Shown here one piece after another: positions 10,780 to 23,462 of a stretch of 64,000 bases of DNA. Numbering within the stretch: position 1 is the first letter of the stretch; the number at the start of each line of letters is the position of its first letter. Origin of the DNA: Turbatrix aceti (Eukaryota; Nematoda; Chromadorea; Rhabditida; Panagrolaimidae); assembly GCA_963969345.1 (NCBI GenBank), contig OZ017768.1:10704193-10768192 (forward strand), in the 5' to 3' direction. The position numbers and the translations under genes are program-made. The notes under the pieces were generated by a model, which ran no database searches, was not told where the DNA came from, and saw only the letters and a program-made list of their open reading frames with translations.

Positions 10780-13133
10780 CTGATCAGCCGACCCCGGACC
10801 GCCACCATCATTACCGACAATTTTCCAGACGAGCGATCGATGACAGCAGGATGTAGCCATAGCTGCCCGATAACAACATCAATGATTATTTTTGTAGCAC
10901 TGACTTTTTTTACGGTGCCTTCTTGTTTGATGTTCTGTATGTGTGGGTCATGATTTAGATAAAAAAAATAATAAAAGTATTACGGGGATTGTTGGACACC
11001 GGAACTTTTATTGTGGGGATCGTGGATGAAAAAAAGTTGGACAGGTGTTTGCTCCCCGACTCACTCACCTGAAGAATTCCCGTTTGACAAAAGTGTCAAC
11101 AAACCAGGGGGTGATTATATCGGAGATCCCATCCCGTCAACAGGTGAACGTAATTCCGAGGTCGAGACGAACAAAGTTGAGGCTCCCAGGGGTCGATGAT
11201 GAAAATGGTCTCTCCAGGGACCAAAACGAGTCACTAAAAAATACCCTTATCACCCGGAAAGGGTTGCAGAATGACGTCCTTTTTTTTTGCAAAATCCCGG
11301 GAATGCACTGGAAGAAAACTACGATGCTTTTGACACCTTTTATGTTGACTCGGTGATCGAAGGTATATTTATGTACACACACATCGACGCCACCAGGAAC
11401 ATTATTATCCGACGAGGAACACATGAAAAGTTTTTACTGCTTGGAGCTGTGAAACCAATATGGCTATTACAGTTCCTGGCAGACAGTCTTCTCACTCTCC
11501 ATTTGCTTTGAAGTCCCCCGACAAGGCTTGCAGGCGTATCATGATAGGTGTATCTGTCGTGATGATTGCCTCTAAGGTGTCAAAGCTAACACTTTGGCGG
11601 CGGCTGATGGCCGATGGCCGACGCCAGGAGCGGCGATACTCTTTGATTAGAAACAACACCGCCAATTGATTATTTACTCTGCTTTTTTGTTTTTTTGGGT
11701 GTTAGCTTTCATTTTCGAGCCCCAACTGTTAGTATGTTATTTGGTCTTGATGGCCGGTTATGGTATTTACGGATAAATGTTCGCACACTTTTTTTTTTAA
11801 ATTTGACTTTTTCTCACATTTTGATTTGCATTTCTTTTTCATTAACATTCTATTTTTTATTTTGTTGGGGTTTGTATCCAGAGTTTTTAAATGAATTCTG
11901 TTGCACATCTGGTTCAAAAAAAACCATCACATCGGTTGCTAGAGACCAAAGGTTTCACAAATAGCAAACATGCGTAAAACTCATTCTTTTCGTTTCGATT
12001 TTTGTTAAATATTATATAAAATATAAAATTTAAAGATATTTAATTCATGAAATGTTAATTACCGGATTATCTTGTCTATATTTTTTGAAACAAAAATTGC
12101 CAGATAATTTATGTTGCCAGATGTTGAGACCAATTTATTCTTTATATGTATTTTGAGCAATGGATAAATGTTTTTCTTACTTGTACGTTTCAATAATATA
12201 ATATTTTTTTACATTGTACTGATGTGTTGTACGAACAGAGATTTTTTTGCATGTATTTTTTGTCGAAACTAAAAACTGTTTCAAAAATTGATCATGCACG
12301 GCTTCTCGTTTCTCAAAACACAATGTGTACAGAAGCAAAACAATTTTACCATTTTCCCATTACGATCAATTTTTTGACAGTTTTTGTAAAAAGTTGTGTG
12401 CTTTTTCAACTTTTTATACAAATAAAAAAATGAAGCATCCCCAATGAGACCAGTTGATGAGTTAATTAGTGTTTCCAAGTTCCAACAAGGAAAATTTTCT
12501 AATTTTCTGTCTAATTTGACCCTTCGCCTTTTGGGGAGTGCTTGTTTGGTCGAGCGACTATTTTGTCAACCAGGAAACATTTTTTTCTATTTTGTTAAAC
12601 AATTTTTTGAACAAGTGTAAACTTGTTGGTTATAAATTTGCCAGTTTTCGTCGTTTATCTTATTTTTTTTGACAAACGAGTTGATCTTTTTTACGAGCTC
12701 AAAGTTATCTGAATTATTTTAGCTCATTTTTTGCACGACGACTTTTTTTACAAAAAAGTAAAAATTAATATTAATGCTAATAATGCTAACTTTAAGCTCG
12801 TTACATATTTTGTTTTGTTGCAACAAAAAAAACAATATTGTTGTACGTTTGTCTAAAATGAGAGAGAGAGGGTGGGCTTTATGCCGGCCGTCAGGCAGTG
12901 CAAGAAGAGACCTGATGTTCTTTGTGACCCTTTTTTCTCCCTTGTTTATCTTTTTTTGTCGCACGCTATACACAACAATTTTTTGTGTCTTGTTTTTAGA
13001 GATCACAAAAAACATGTATTTATTGGAAAAAAAGATAATAAAAAAACATCTGCTTTTTTTGGAGGGGGTTTGTTTTAGCAGACAGTCTTGTTCGGCCACG
13101 GTTTACACTTTTGTCAGACCAAGGAACAACATC
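10780..13133. other. Spacer without a recognised gene
   Basis: The first part (about 10980-11670) is GC-richer than the rest and has several 60-100-codon open frames on both strands, but none shows a recognisable domain or consistent splice structure. It could hold remnants of a gene or element. From 11700 to 13130 the DNA is AT-rich with long T runs and shows nothing I can name. Confidence 0.4.
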
Positions 13134-13313
13134 ATGCTGCTTTTTTATGTTGCCAGCATTGCAACCATGCTTGCTGTGTCTTGGTCACAAACTGGCTGTT
13201 TTCAATATGATCCCATCCCGCTTCCTGCCAACCCGCGAAAAAATGAATACATAGTTTTTCTTTGTCTCTTTTTTCTGCGTTCGTATGCACTGTTATTTGT
13301 TCCGACATTGTAG
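13134..13313 (+). CDS. Possible short secreted peptide (low confidence)
   Basis: A short open frame begins with a convincing signal-peptide-like N-terminus (MLLFYVASIATMLAVSWSQ) and continues with a Pro- and Tyr-containing stretch that includes NPRKNEY. Read unspliced it has 59 residues and a hydrophobic end. If a GT after codon 40 (near 13255) is spliced to an acceptor ending TTTTTTAG near 13338, the frame continues for about 22 more codons to a stop. I cannot choose between the two, and there is no family match. It stands alone in an AT-rich spacer, so it may be chance. Confidence 0.25.
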   Translation: MLLFYVASIATMLAVSWSQTGCFQYDPIPLPANPRKNEYIVFLCLFFLRSYALLFVPTL

Positions 13314-15844
13314 TAGTACAAGGAAGAAGATTTTTTAGCGCTACGAGCTTTGCAACTTACACATCAAATTTTTTTTATCAGAAACCGTGAAGCTGTCTAT
13401 TTAAAAAAAATGTATTCACAAAAAATATTTTATAATATTATTATAATTCGACCCGGATCATTTCATATCACAAGACCCTGTGAAGTTTGACTAAAAACCA
13501 AACAAATAAGCAAATAGAACCGCACCAGCCTCGGCCTAGGGTCGTTGCTTTTCACGCGCAAAGGAATTTCGTTGTTTTCATCCTGAGTCATCCCTCCATC
13601 CATTCAGCACATGTGCACACACAGGAAATTCTGATATGCCTTGCTTTGTGAAATTTCCTCATCTCAGATTTTCGCACTTTTATTGTTTTCCACGTTGCTG
13701 TTGTCGTAGTTGCTAAATTTATTATTTGCCGTGTGTTTATAACCTTGTTTTTCATTTTGTATCAGATACTTCGTCTGGCAAGTATTACACACTTGCAAGT
13801 GGCTTAACGTTGGCCACAGCGCGTGGCTGGTCTTTTCCGGCTTTTCTGATGCTAAGGAGAAGTAAAATTTAATTCATAATATTATTGATGACAGTTCTGA
13901 TGATTTACCATTTTACTAACATTTTATTTTTGATGTTTTTCGAACTTACATTTGAACTTTTTTTAATCACTTTTTTAAAAATTTTGGTTCTCTATTTTAT
14001 TACATTTTTAAATTTTTTTTTTGCGAAAAAAATGCAAAATGAAATTCTTATTTTTATTTTTCTTTGCGTTGAAAATTGGTTTGGTCTTACTTTCCTTTAC
14101 GTTTCTTTTTTCCCCTGGTGGCCATGGTCTGCTGATGACAGGAAAGATAAATTTTTCATTAATTAACAAGAAAAATGTTAATGTTGTTTTAACAGACTTT
14201 TCAAGTAAGCCAACTTTTTAAATTTTTTCCACCATAAAAAAAATTTATGTCTGTTGCCTATACCTGTCTGATTTTCATGCCTGATACTTCTTTTGTTTCG
14301 TGTTCAAATATTTTTTTTTTGCAAAACATGAACTTTGATGTGGGGGAACACATTGTATTGTAATTATGCCTTTTCCAAAGTCCATTTCCTCGTTACTTTT
14401 CCAGCAGTACATACACTTCCATGCTCTACCAGATGAGCTACCCTCCACCTGGTATGCTTACATATTTGAACACCCAGATGGCCTCAAATTACATGCATCC
14501 ACGTATATACCATGGTTTTAAGTGCTCAAATAAAAAGGCTTTTATAATAGTTAGCTTGCGTGTTGATATTTTATTAAATAACATAATCGATTATTACGCG
14601 ACTTTTTTTGTATCGACGGAGTTTTAAATTTCTGAATGTTACAGGTTTTGTCATTTTTTGTACTTTCGGATGTATCAAATTTTTTAAAAGCAAAGAAGAA
14701 ATGTATTTTTGAATTTTTTGGGTGAATTTGTTAACTTTTGATCATTTTTGGTAATTTATGCCATTGCCGCCTACGGCATAAATACATAGAAGTAAATTTA
14801 CCTGAAAAACCGTTTTTTGTGTGCCATTTGTTGGTCTTTTCGTATTTTATTCCGCTTTGCCGATGCCTGAAATAGTAGCCGTCGTCTTCCATGGTTACCA
14901 GGTCGACGCGCTTTCTGGTCTACATACTACCTATCCATGCCCTGAGGTCCTTTTTGAGTTTAACACGTCACATGCTCTTCAATCTAAATACAAAATGCTC
15001 GACTTTTGACATTTTTGTTAAAATTAACCACGGCCAGCCTAGAGACTAAATCAGGCTGGGTTCTAAGACAAGATGGAAAAAAATTTTTAGAACTTCTAAC
15101 GCGGTCCGAAAAGGTCCGTTTTGGCCCAATTATAAATATAACATTCTGGTAAAAAATGCATGAATTTATTGTTTTTGTAAAATACATACATATTACATTT
15201 GTAGTTGACATCATGATATTCTTTTTTTTGTTTTAAACCGTAAGGTCGTTGTTAAGACTCCCAAGCCCGCTCAAGGTCGTAAATTTTCGGCCAGTTTAGG
15301 GGGGCTGGTTACCGGGCTAACAAGTTCAAAACTAACGTCCGTGGCAATTATGATTTTTGAGACATGTTTGACTTATGTCATATTTATGTACTTTGATCGG
15401 GAACATGAAGTAAAAAAAGTTACCTCACCTGCTTCATGTTTATCTCCTGTCTTTATTTTATCAAAATTTGCACGTTAATGATTATGATTTTCAACCCTTT
15501 TACCTGCATGATTGGTTTTGCCGTATTGTTAATCAGTCTCGCAATACTGTAACTCCCGTCGCATGTTGCGTGCAAAATTGTTGGTTATCACATTCCTACA
15601 AAAAACCCCTTAGGCCCAAAGATATTATTTTAAGCAAAATACATATTTTTTTGTTTTTTGGACACCTCAAAAATTGATAATTGAACTCAGAGTGTCTAGT
15701 AAGCGGGCTCCCTCGTGTTTATGACTTTTTAACTACCGATGAAGAATCATCGGAAGTGCACTCTCTAGCTCAACGTTTTTGTTATCATCCCCGTAGCTAG
15801 CACAGAATTGTGCTGTTTTCTACCGTATATCCCTTTGATATTCG
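13314..15844. other. AT-rich spacer upstream of the Na+/H+ exchanger
   Basis: This is mostly low-complexity A and T rich DNA. There are short GC-richer stretches near 13500-13600 and 15240-15320, without a coherent open frame. I see no RNA gene. The last few hundred bases are probably upstream regulatory DNA of the exchanger gene. Confidence 0.45.
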
Positions 15845-15888
15845 GTGACCGGTCACGTACCGCCCGTTGTTCTGGGACGGTATAAAAG
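15845..15888 (+). promoter_or_regulatory. TATA box with an upstream 12-bp palindrome
   Basis: A good TATA element, TATAAAAG, lies at 15881-15888. It is preceded 25-36 bp upstream by the perfect palindrome GTGACCGGTCAC (15845-15856), a plausible dimeric transcription-factor site. The exchanger start codon follows at 16020, after a TTTTCAG acceptor ending at 16003, so transcription could start near 15910 with the leader exchanged by trans-splicing or spliced. The role is inferred from position. Confidence 0.5.
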
Positions 15889-16019
15889 GGGTTTGAGCTG
15901 TCGTTGAATTGATCAAAGGCTCAACTCGACTCTTTACCGTGCTTTTTTTTATCTTTTTGGCGGCTTTTTTATCTCATCGTGAATTTTTTTGTGTCATTTT
16001 CAGCGATCTGAAAAAAATC

Positions 16020-19000
16020 ATGCCGCCCACAAGGCCTCGGGGGGTTGCCTCGGCAGGGGGGTTCTGCCTGCTGCTGCTGCTTTGCTGGTGTCTGGCAGAC
16101 AATCAGGTCAACGGGTACCCCAGTGCTGGCGATGGTGTGACAGGTAGTCTCGATGAACACGTCAGGGATGCGATTGATAAATCCCACGTGCATGGTTACG
16201 ATCAGTCAACAAATATTACCGTAGCCGGTCCAATAAACGATACAATAGTTATCCATCACCCACATTCCGGGATCCACGTCGCTTCTTTCAAATTCGAATA
16301 CGTCAAAACCGAACTCGTCGTCGCGATCTTCATCGTTCTGATCGGTGTATTCAAACTGGTCTACCACAAGTTGACGAATCTCTCCAGCATCGTCCCAGAA
16401 TCCTGCTGTCTCATTCTCATTGGATGCGCGATCGGTGGCGTCATCCGCTGGGCAGCCGGTGGATCTTCCGCTGACGTAGTCAAATTCCTCGAATTCGATC
16501 AGAAGATCTTCTTCTTCTTCCTCCTGCCCCCAATCATCCTCGAAGCAGCCTATGACCTGAACGACAAAGCCTTCGTCGACAATCTCGGCACAATCATTCT
16601 CTACGCTGTTGTCGGCACGATCCTGAACGTCGTCCTCGTTGCCGGAGCTCTAGTGCTCTGCGAGTACCTCGGGTTTTTTGGATCTTTCGGCATCCACATT
16701 CTGGATACTTTCCTGTTTGCATCCCTGATCGCGGCTGTTGATCCAGTGGCTGTGCTTGCCATCTTCAAGGAAGTTGGAGTCAACAAGATGCTTTATTTCA
16801 TGGTGTTTGGCGAGAGTCTGCTCAACGATGCCGTAACTATTGTGTGTTACAACTTGGTTATCAGTTTCAAGGAAATTGAGGTTATTACGACCATGGATGT
16901 AAGTTTTAGGCCGGAATTTGGGCTTGTTCTTCGTGGCGATGATAAAAAAATTGGTTTTCAATGTTAAGGAATCAAAAACAAAAGTCTGCTTATATACGCG
17001 GTTCGCTTAAGTTGAGTGTCAAAATAAGCGGACCGCTTATAAATATAAGCTGGTCAAAAACTGGAGACCAATACAGTCTCGAAATTGATAGATGGAATAT
17101 AATTTTAGTACGTGCTCGGATTCGTCTCCTTCCTCTGCGTCGCATTCGTTGCCGCGTTCATCGGCTTTGTCTGCGGGATCATTTCTAGCTTCATCACAAA
17201 ATACACCGAAGAAGTCAGAATTGTAGAGCCGGTCATCTGTTTTGGCATGGCTTATTTAAGCTACGTTGTTAGTGAATTGTTTCACTTTTCCGGCATTATC
17301 GGGTATGTTTTTGAATTTTTTTGTTCATACTGTAACAGGTATACTGTAGGTTGATCGTATGTGGCTTGGTTCAAGCTCACTATGCCATGGCTAATATATC
17401 GACGAAGTCCAACATATCCATAAACTATATCACAAAAGTTTTGAGGTATCGTGATTTTTTGACTGACCGAGTGTTGCACACAGGTGTTTTCAGTTCGGTT
17501 TCTGAATCCCTAATCTTCATCATTCTGGGAGTGATGGTGTTGAACGAAAACAACTTCTTCTTCAGCGACTGGCATCCCCCGTTTGCTGTCTTATCACTTG
17601 TTTTCTGCATTATCGCGAGGTTCATTGGTGAGTTTACCTTTCCAAAAAACCCTTTCCCCTGTCACCTGCCCAAATTACAGTAGTCTTCTTCCTCACCTGG
17701 GTTGTCAACTACTTTACCGGTGGTCAGAGGTATATCAACATTCATGAGCAGATTATCATGGTAAGCCTAAATTTTATCTGTGTTGATTCCGAACATCCCA
17801 ATTTTCAATTTTCAGTCTTATGGAGGTCTTCGAGGAGCAGTCTCCTTCTCGCTCGCTTTCATGCTTTCTGACGCGATAGAATCAAAAGCAACGCTCCTGG
17901 CAGCGACTTACCTGGTCATCTTCTTCACGGTCTTCATTCAGGGAGCAACTATGAAATCATTAGTCAAGTTTCTCAAGATCACGTTGGATAGCACCGGCCA
18001 GAACTACCGTATCTTCAAGGAGTTCAACAAGGTCATGGTCACCAACATTACCGGAGGCATCGAGGACATCATCGGGCTTACTAAACACAAAAATGCTCAC
18101 GTAAGTTTTTTCTGATTATGAATTGATTACGGTAGGTCATTTGCAGAAATCGCTTCGAGAATTCGGTCGAAATTACCTCGAGCCGTATATTTCGAAAAAA
18201 ATTCGTCGAACAACAAGCGAAAAACTTATTTGGATCGACAACGAAGAACATCTCAAAGACTCGATCAACCGTAATTCATCCACGCAAATGTTCCAGCCGG
18301 ATGTTATTGATACGTAAGCTTTGAATTTTTCATTTGAATGATATATGCTGAAATTTATGTGTTTAGGGACCAGGTATCCGCCGAGATCATCGACAAATAC
18401 GAAGATATTGAGAATTCGAAGAATCACGACAAAAAATCCGAAAAATCTAAAGATAAGCCGTCGGTTTCGTTCACATTGGAAGAAGATATGGAGACTACTA
18501 TCCAACATGCTTTGAATAATCCATGGGCCATTGGAGGGTGGCTTGCTGGAGAGGTAAGATACTTGAAGTTAATTTTGGCATATGAAATTCTAACAAAAAC
18601 AGTTTTCAAAAACATCAAAAAACACATTTTTTAATTATATTTGGTGTTGAAAAAGTTCATGAGTGTCCGAAATTTTCAAAAAACGATGGAATCATGCCAT
18701 AAGTTTTCTAAAAAAGTTCGAAATTTTTTAGGACATCGACATATTGTTATTTTAGTTTCTTTTCATGTTTTTTTATGTAGTAAGTGTCCTAATTTCCTAA
18801 AATTTGGAACTTTGACCCAAATTTTTGAAAATTAAAAAAAAACTTTAATTTTTTTGTAACTTGATATTTTTATTACTTTTTGTAACCCTTGAACTAATCA
18901 AACTCCCTTCAGAACCTCCCAGACAGAAATCTGGTCAATGAAGGCCGCCGCGAACGACGAGAAAGTCTTCCTCTGACGCAATCCTTCCGCGCTGGCTACC

Positions 19001-20276
19001 GTGGAGCCTTCCAGCGATCCCACTCGACGCCGAGAAACAAATTCAAGAAGCAGTCAAGTCTAACACGGGATCTGGTGGCAGCGAGTGGAGCTGCCATCTT
19101 CTCGGCCGACATCACCCCCGCAAGACAGAAGCAGGCACGTAATGGGAGAGACAGTATCCCTCGGGAAAATGGCAGGGATGAAAGCAAAGCCAAAATACAT
19201 GTGTAGATCTATCAGACGGGTTTGATGTTGTTTATGTCTGTGTTTTTGTTGTAATCGTTGCTCATCGATCAATACGGTTAATTTTTTTAACTCCATTAAG
19301 TGTCATTTGTTGTTGCTGGTTGCTTGTTTGATGGTGTGCCGTGAATGGACTTGATTATCATAGTTGCCAAGAAAAAGTCACCTGGCATGAAAAAGACAGA
19401 AGCGCAGGTAAAAAAAACATTGCCAAAGGACGCGAAATTCATTTTTACACAATGAAAAAAATCAAAACAATTCTGAAGCCTTGTTTAACCATAACCGCAT
19501 CAATTTTTAGTACGTTTTCACCCCAGAAAAACATTTGATGCCAAAAAATCCAAATTTGCCAAGGTACATTTTTTACGAAAAAAATGCGAAAATTGGATTT
19601 TTGATATCCAAACCAAAATCGAAGGCTTTGGATCATCTTGGTTAGATATGGTACCCCACCAATGCTGCAAAGCATAAGCTAATATTTTTATTTTATTGAA
19701 ACTCTCAAAATTGCAATATTCGGCCTAATTTGCACCGGAATTGTAGCGCCAAAAAGGTTATCAATAATACAAGACTCGTGAAAATCCGAAAATATCGAAT
19801 AAGAATACAGATTTTTTTGCAGCAGTATCTTTTGGACAAAAAAATCTGTATTTTTATTTTAGTTTTGGCAAGTGATAAAAAAATAGAAAATAGTTTTTTT
19901 CCATACGGGGACGCCTGTCAGACGTAATAAATTTATTCGCTGTAAACATGCTCAAACAGTATTGTTCATCCTTGCCGATAAATCAGTTCCTCCCGGGGAT
20001 TTTTTTCCTTTCTTACAGAATCAAAAACATTTTTTTCAGAAAACAGAACCCATTCCCGAAGACGACGAGCCAATAGACGATTCCGCGACTCCGGCACGCG
20101 AGACAGCACCTCTCCTGTCTCAGGACAGCGAGGATAGCTATCAGCAGCCTCCGACGACCAAATCTCTGCCCAACCCGCTCCCGCCCGAATCCCACGACCA
20201 CGACCTCGACTTCGCTGACGAGACTCCGCTCTCGACCGGGAGACGTCCTCCGGCAGACTGGAACAAAAGATCATAA
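16020..20276 (+). CDS. Na+/H+ exchanger of the NHE/NHX family
   Basis: Eleven exons were placed by phase: 16020-16898, 17109-17302, 17350-17445, 17494-17627, 17681-17760, 17816-18100, 18147-18313, 18367-18553, 18913-19138, 19364-19407 and 20040-20276, giving 842 residues. A signal peptide (residues 1-30) precedes about 12 membrane segments. Key family motifs are present: FFFFLLPPIILEAAYDL (the amiloride-site region), DPVAVLAIF, FGESLLNDAV with the acidic pair needed for exchange, SSVSESLIFIILGV formed across an intron, and SYGGLRGAVSFSLAFML. The hydrophilic tail is charged and Ser-rich. It exchanges Na+ for H+ across the plasma or an endosomal membrane for pH control. If the donor at 19139 is not used, exon 9 reads to a stop at 19206, giving a shorter tail. 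Exons 10 and 11 are inferred from phase and codon quality. Confidence 0.88.
16919..17055 (+). repeat. Intronic repeat sharing an SDHA exon edge and a palindrome
   Basis: Exchanger intron 1 contains GGCTTGTTCTTCGTGGCGAT followed by a run of A, then GTCTGCTTATATA, and then the palindrome AATAAGCGGACCGCTTAT. The same blocks in the same order and orientation occur at 21328-21480, where the first block is the antisense of the SDHA exon 5 start. The two copies differ by insertions and scattered substitutions. Confidence 0.7.
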
Positions 20277-20761
20277 TCCGTGATCGTAAACAGACATATG
20301 TTTTTTTGAACGGGCAAAAAATTGTTGTTATAATCATTTGCATTTTCACTTCGTTAAAACCGTTTATTATTTCAATTGTTGGGCAACTACAATTGTTTCA
20401 CAACGCGTCAACGTTACTCACCGCAAAAAAAGGAAGAAAAAAAACAAGAAGAAACCTGGAGGGGGCCAAAAAAAGGAGGCGGGGTTGAGGAGAAGACAGA
20501 TAACGAAGAAGAATACCAATTTTGTCGTCGTCGCGAGACCGTCTGAACAAACGAGGTGAACTTTGAGGGAGGCGACGTGAGAGCTAATCTCTATAAAGAT
20601 TGGTACAATTGACTACTTTCTAGGGCCGGCCGAGGGGAGGTGGATTTGACCAAAACCGAATGAATTTTAGAAAAACCGACTAAATGCTGCGGGAGGAGAG
20701 ACATTGAGGAGGTCATGACAAATCATACACAAAATAAAGACAAACAACTTACACGAGAAAC
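20277..20761. other. Convergent 3-prime intergenic region
   Basis: This 485-bp spacer lies between the exchanger stop and the SDHA stop on the other strand. It should hold both 3-prime untranslated regions. It is purine-rich on the plus strand (AAGAAAAAAAACAAGAAG-like runs). No gene is seen. Confidence 0.5.
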
Positions 20762-23462
20762 CTAATACGAGCGAACCTTGGGTGCTACCCATTCCGTCTC
20801 GGACTTGTCGAGGGTGTCATCGATGACCGGACGATACGACAGCTTGATGTCACCGGTAGCAACGTTTTGGTCAATGATGGTGTGCTTGCGCCAGTGATTA
20901 TCGAATGACTTCTTCGTCTGTCCCTCGAGGGGCTTCGAGTAGTCGAGTTCATCGAGACGATCGGGGAAGTCGTCACGGGCATGAGCGCCGCGAGATTCCT
21001 TGCGATTTTCGGCCGCAACGATTGTCTGTGTCGCGTTGATGAAGAGGTTTTGGAGTTCAAGGGTCTCGATGAGATCGGAGTTCCACACAAGGCCGCGATC
21101 CGTGACCTTGAGGTTGGCCTGCTGCTTGTAGAGAGCGGCAACCTTCTTGACGCCTTCCTGAAGAATGTCTCCACGACGGAAGACAGCAGCGTGCTTCTGC
21201 ATCGTCTTCTGCAGGGTCAAACGAAGATCGGCGGTCGCGATGTCACCCTTGGCGAAGCGGAGGGCGTCAAGGTTGGCGATCGAGGCTTCTCCGGCGTCGG
21301 GAGCGAGTTCGGGGACAGGGTCACCTGGCTTGTTCTTCGTGGCGATGCTAAAAAATATAATTCGTGTATAAAAAATATAAATGTAATACATTTGGGGTTA
21401 AAACATCAAAGTCCGCTTATATAAGTAAAAAGTGCAAAAACCCAAGGTTCGGTTAAATAAGCGGTCCGCTTATGTTTAGCATCAAAATAAGCGACACGCT
21501 TAAATAAGCGCGACACAAAAAAATTTTAAAACTCACTTGATAGCGCACGAACGACCGAAGATGACGATATCGAGAAGGGAGTTCGCGCCAAGACGGTTAG
21601 CGCCGTGGACGGAGTGAGCAGCGCACTCACCGGCAGCCCAGAGGCCAGGAACGACCTGATCGCCCTTCTCCTTGGTGTACGTCAGCACCTGTCCCTTGTA
21701 GTTGGTCGGCGTGCCACCCATGTTGTAGTGGACAGTCGGGATGACGGGAATAGGCTCCTTGGTGACATCGACGCCTGCGAAGATCATCGCAGTCTCCGAG
21801 ATACCGGGCAGACGTTGCTGAAGTTGTTCAGCGGGAAGGTGGTGGAGTTGAAGGTAGATGTGGTCCTTTTCGGGTCCGACACCACGTCCTTCCATGATTT
21901 CAACCGTCATAGAACGAGAGACGACGTCACGGGAGGCGAGATCCTTGGCAACGGGAGCGTAGCGCTCCATGAAGCGTTCGCCCTTCGAGTTGACGAGGAA
22001 TCCACCCTCACCACGGGAGCCCTCGGTGATGAGGCAGCCAGCGCCGTAGATGCCGGTAGGATGGAATTGGACGAATTCCATGTCGCTGTTCTGGAGGCCA
22101 GCACGCGCGACGAGGGCGGTGCCGTCACCGGTACAGGTGTGGGCTGACGTGCACGAAAAGAAAGCACGACCGTATCCACCGGTGGCGAGGACGGTGTTGT
22201 TCGCGCGGAAACGGTGAATCGAACCGTCTTCGAGGTTCATCGCGATGACACCGTTGATGCGGCCGTCCTTGCCTTTGAGCAGGTCGAGGGCGAAGTACTC
22301 GACGAAGTAGTTGCAGTCGTACTGAAGCGACGCGCCGTACAGGGTGTGAAGCAGGGAGTGACCGGTACGATCTGCCACGCAGCACGTGCTGCAAACAATT
22401 TCCAGGTAAAAAACAACAAATGTAGGCCAAAAACCAACCGATGAGCCTGGCCACCACGACCGTAATCGTTGGATTGACCACCGAAAGCGCGTTGGTAGAT
22501 CTTGCCCTCATCGGTACGCGAGAATGGCATGCCGTAGTTCTCGAGTTCGATGACAGCACGAGGAGCCTCGCGGGTCATGTAGTGGATGGCGTCCTGGTCT
22601 CCGAGCCAGTCAGAGCCTAAAATGCAAAAATTAGATTCATTGGGGGAAAAGATCCTAAAAAAACAAACCCTTGACGGTGTCATAAAAATGCCACCTCCAG
22701 TCGTCATTGCCCATGCTACCGATGGCAGCATTGATACCGCCCTGAGCGGCAACCGTATGGGAACGCGTCGGGAAGAGCTTCGTGATGACAGCGGTCTTGA
22801 ATCCGCTTTCAGCGAGACCCATGGCCGCGCGGAGGCCAGCGCCGCCTAAAAAAATATGGTTTTAGTACGCAATAAGGAAAATTGAAATTTTGGCTCACAT
22901 TTGATGAAAATAATAACAAAATAAAAAACAGCCTAAAGCTAAGAAAAATAGAAGAAAACAATCAGAAAAAGGACTCCCAGAACGATTTTTGGTCTATAAC
23001 GTAAAACAATCGTAACTATGGAAAACGGTAGACTTGTTGATGCATGGGTACCGAAAGAAAGAAAATAACGACTGTTTTGCATTCTGCAAGTAACAAAAAA
23101 ACTTGTTGACAGTTACGTGCTTTTTCATAGCCTAAATTGCACATAGCTTTTTTAAGCTCCAACGGCCTTTTGGCTTGGATTATCTCGGTTGATAGCTAAA
23201 CACGTGGCTTGTCCACTAATCGATAACGTGTGTAGCCTGCTCACTCTTTTCTCCCCTAATTATAAAAATCGGTTTTATTCATATTTTGGGAAAAGGATAT
23301 TCGCCTCCAGAAAACAAACTCACCGGCACCAACGACAACGGCATCGTAGGTATGATCGATGATCTTGTAATCACCGGTTTTGCTTTCCTTGCGGCTAACC
23401 GCGGAGACAGATAGACAGCGACGCGAGATGGCCTGCAATCCACTTTTGCCGGTGGAGAGCAT
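20762..23462 (-). CDS. sdha-1: Succinate dehydrogenase flavoprotein subunit (complex II), mitochondrial
   Basis: Five exons, 23462-23324, 22845-22669, 22616-22439, 22388-21537 and 21347-20762, are consistent in phase and give 643 residues, the usual family length. Residues 1-30 form a basic, Ser/Arg-rich mitochondrial presequence. The FAD dinucleotide fold VVVGAGGAG spans intron 1. The covalent flavin His is in [10 protein letters not shown] (His76). Substrate and active-site motifs include [40 protein letters not shown] and GANSLLD. The C-terminus, with [11 protein letters not shown] and YRPVID, matches animal SDHA. It oxidises succinate to fumarate and passes electrons to the iron-sulfur subunit in the inner membrane. 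Intron 4 (21536-21348) is filled by a palindromic repeat, and the exon 5 edge that follows is also found in the neighbouring exchanger intron. Confidence 0.97.
21328..21515 (-). repeat. Palindromic AAGCGG repeat filling SDHA intron 4
   Basis: The intron is packed with copies of an AAGCGGxCCGCTT-type unit, including ATAAGCGGTCCGCTTAT (21461-21477), GTCCGCTTATATAAG and CGACACGCTTAAATAAGCG. Similar ATAAGCGTCCGCTTAT units occur inside the 525-bp inverted-repeat element at 57661-58185, so the intron repeat is probably kin to that element. The first block listed (21328-21347) is coding sequence of SDHA exon 5. Confidence 0.65.

Noticed and set aside
13885..14221. Hydrophobic Phe/Leu-rich frames resembling membrane proteins
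   Set aside because: Produced by T-rich DNA; no codon bias or splice structure.
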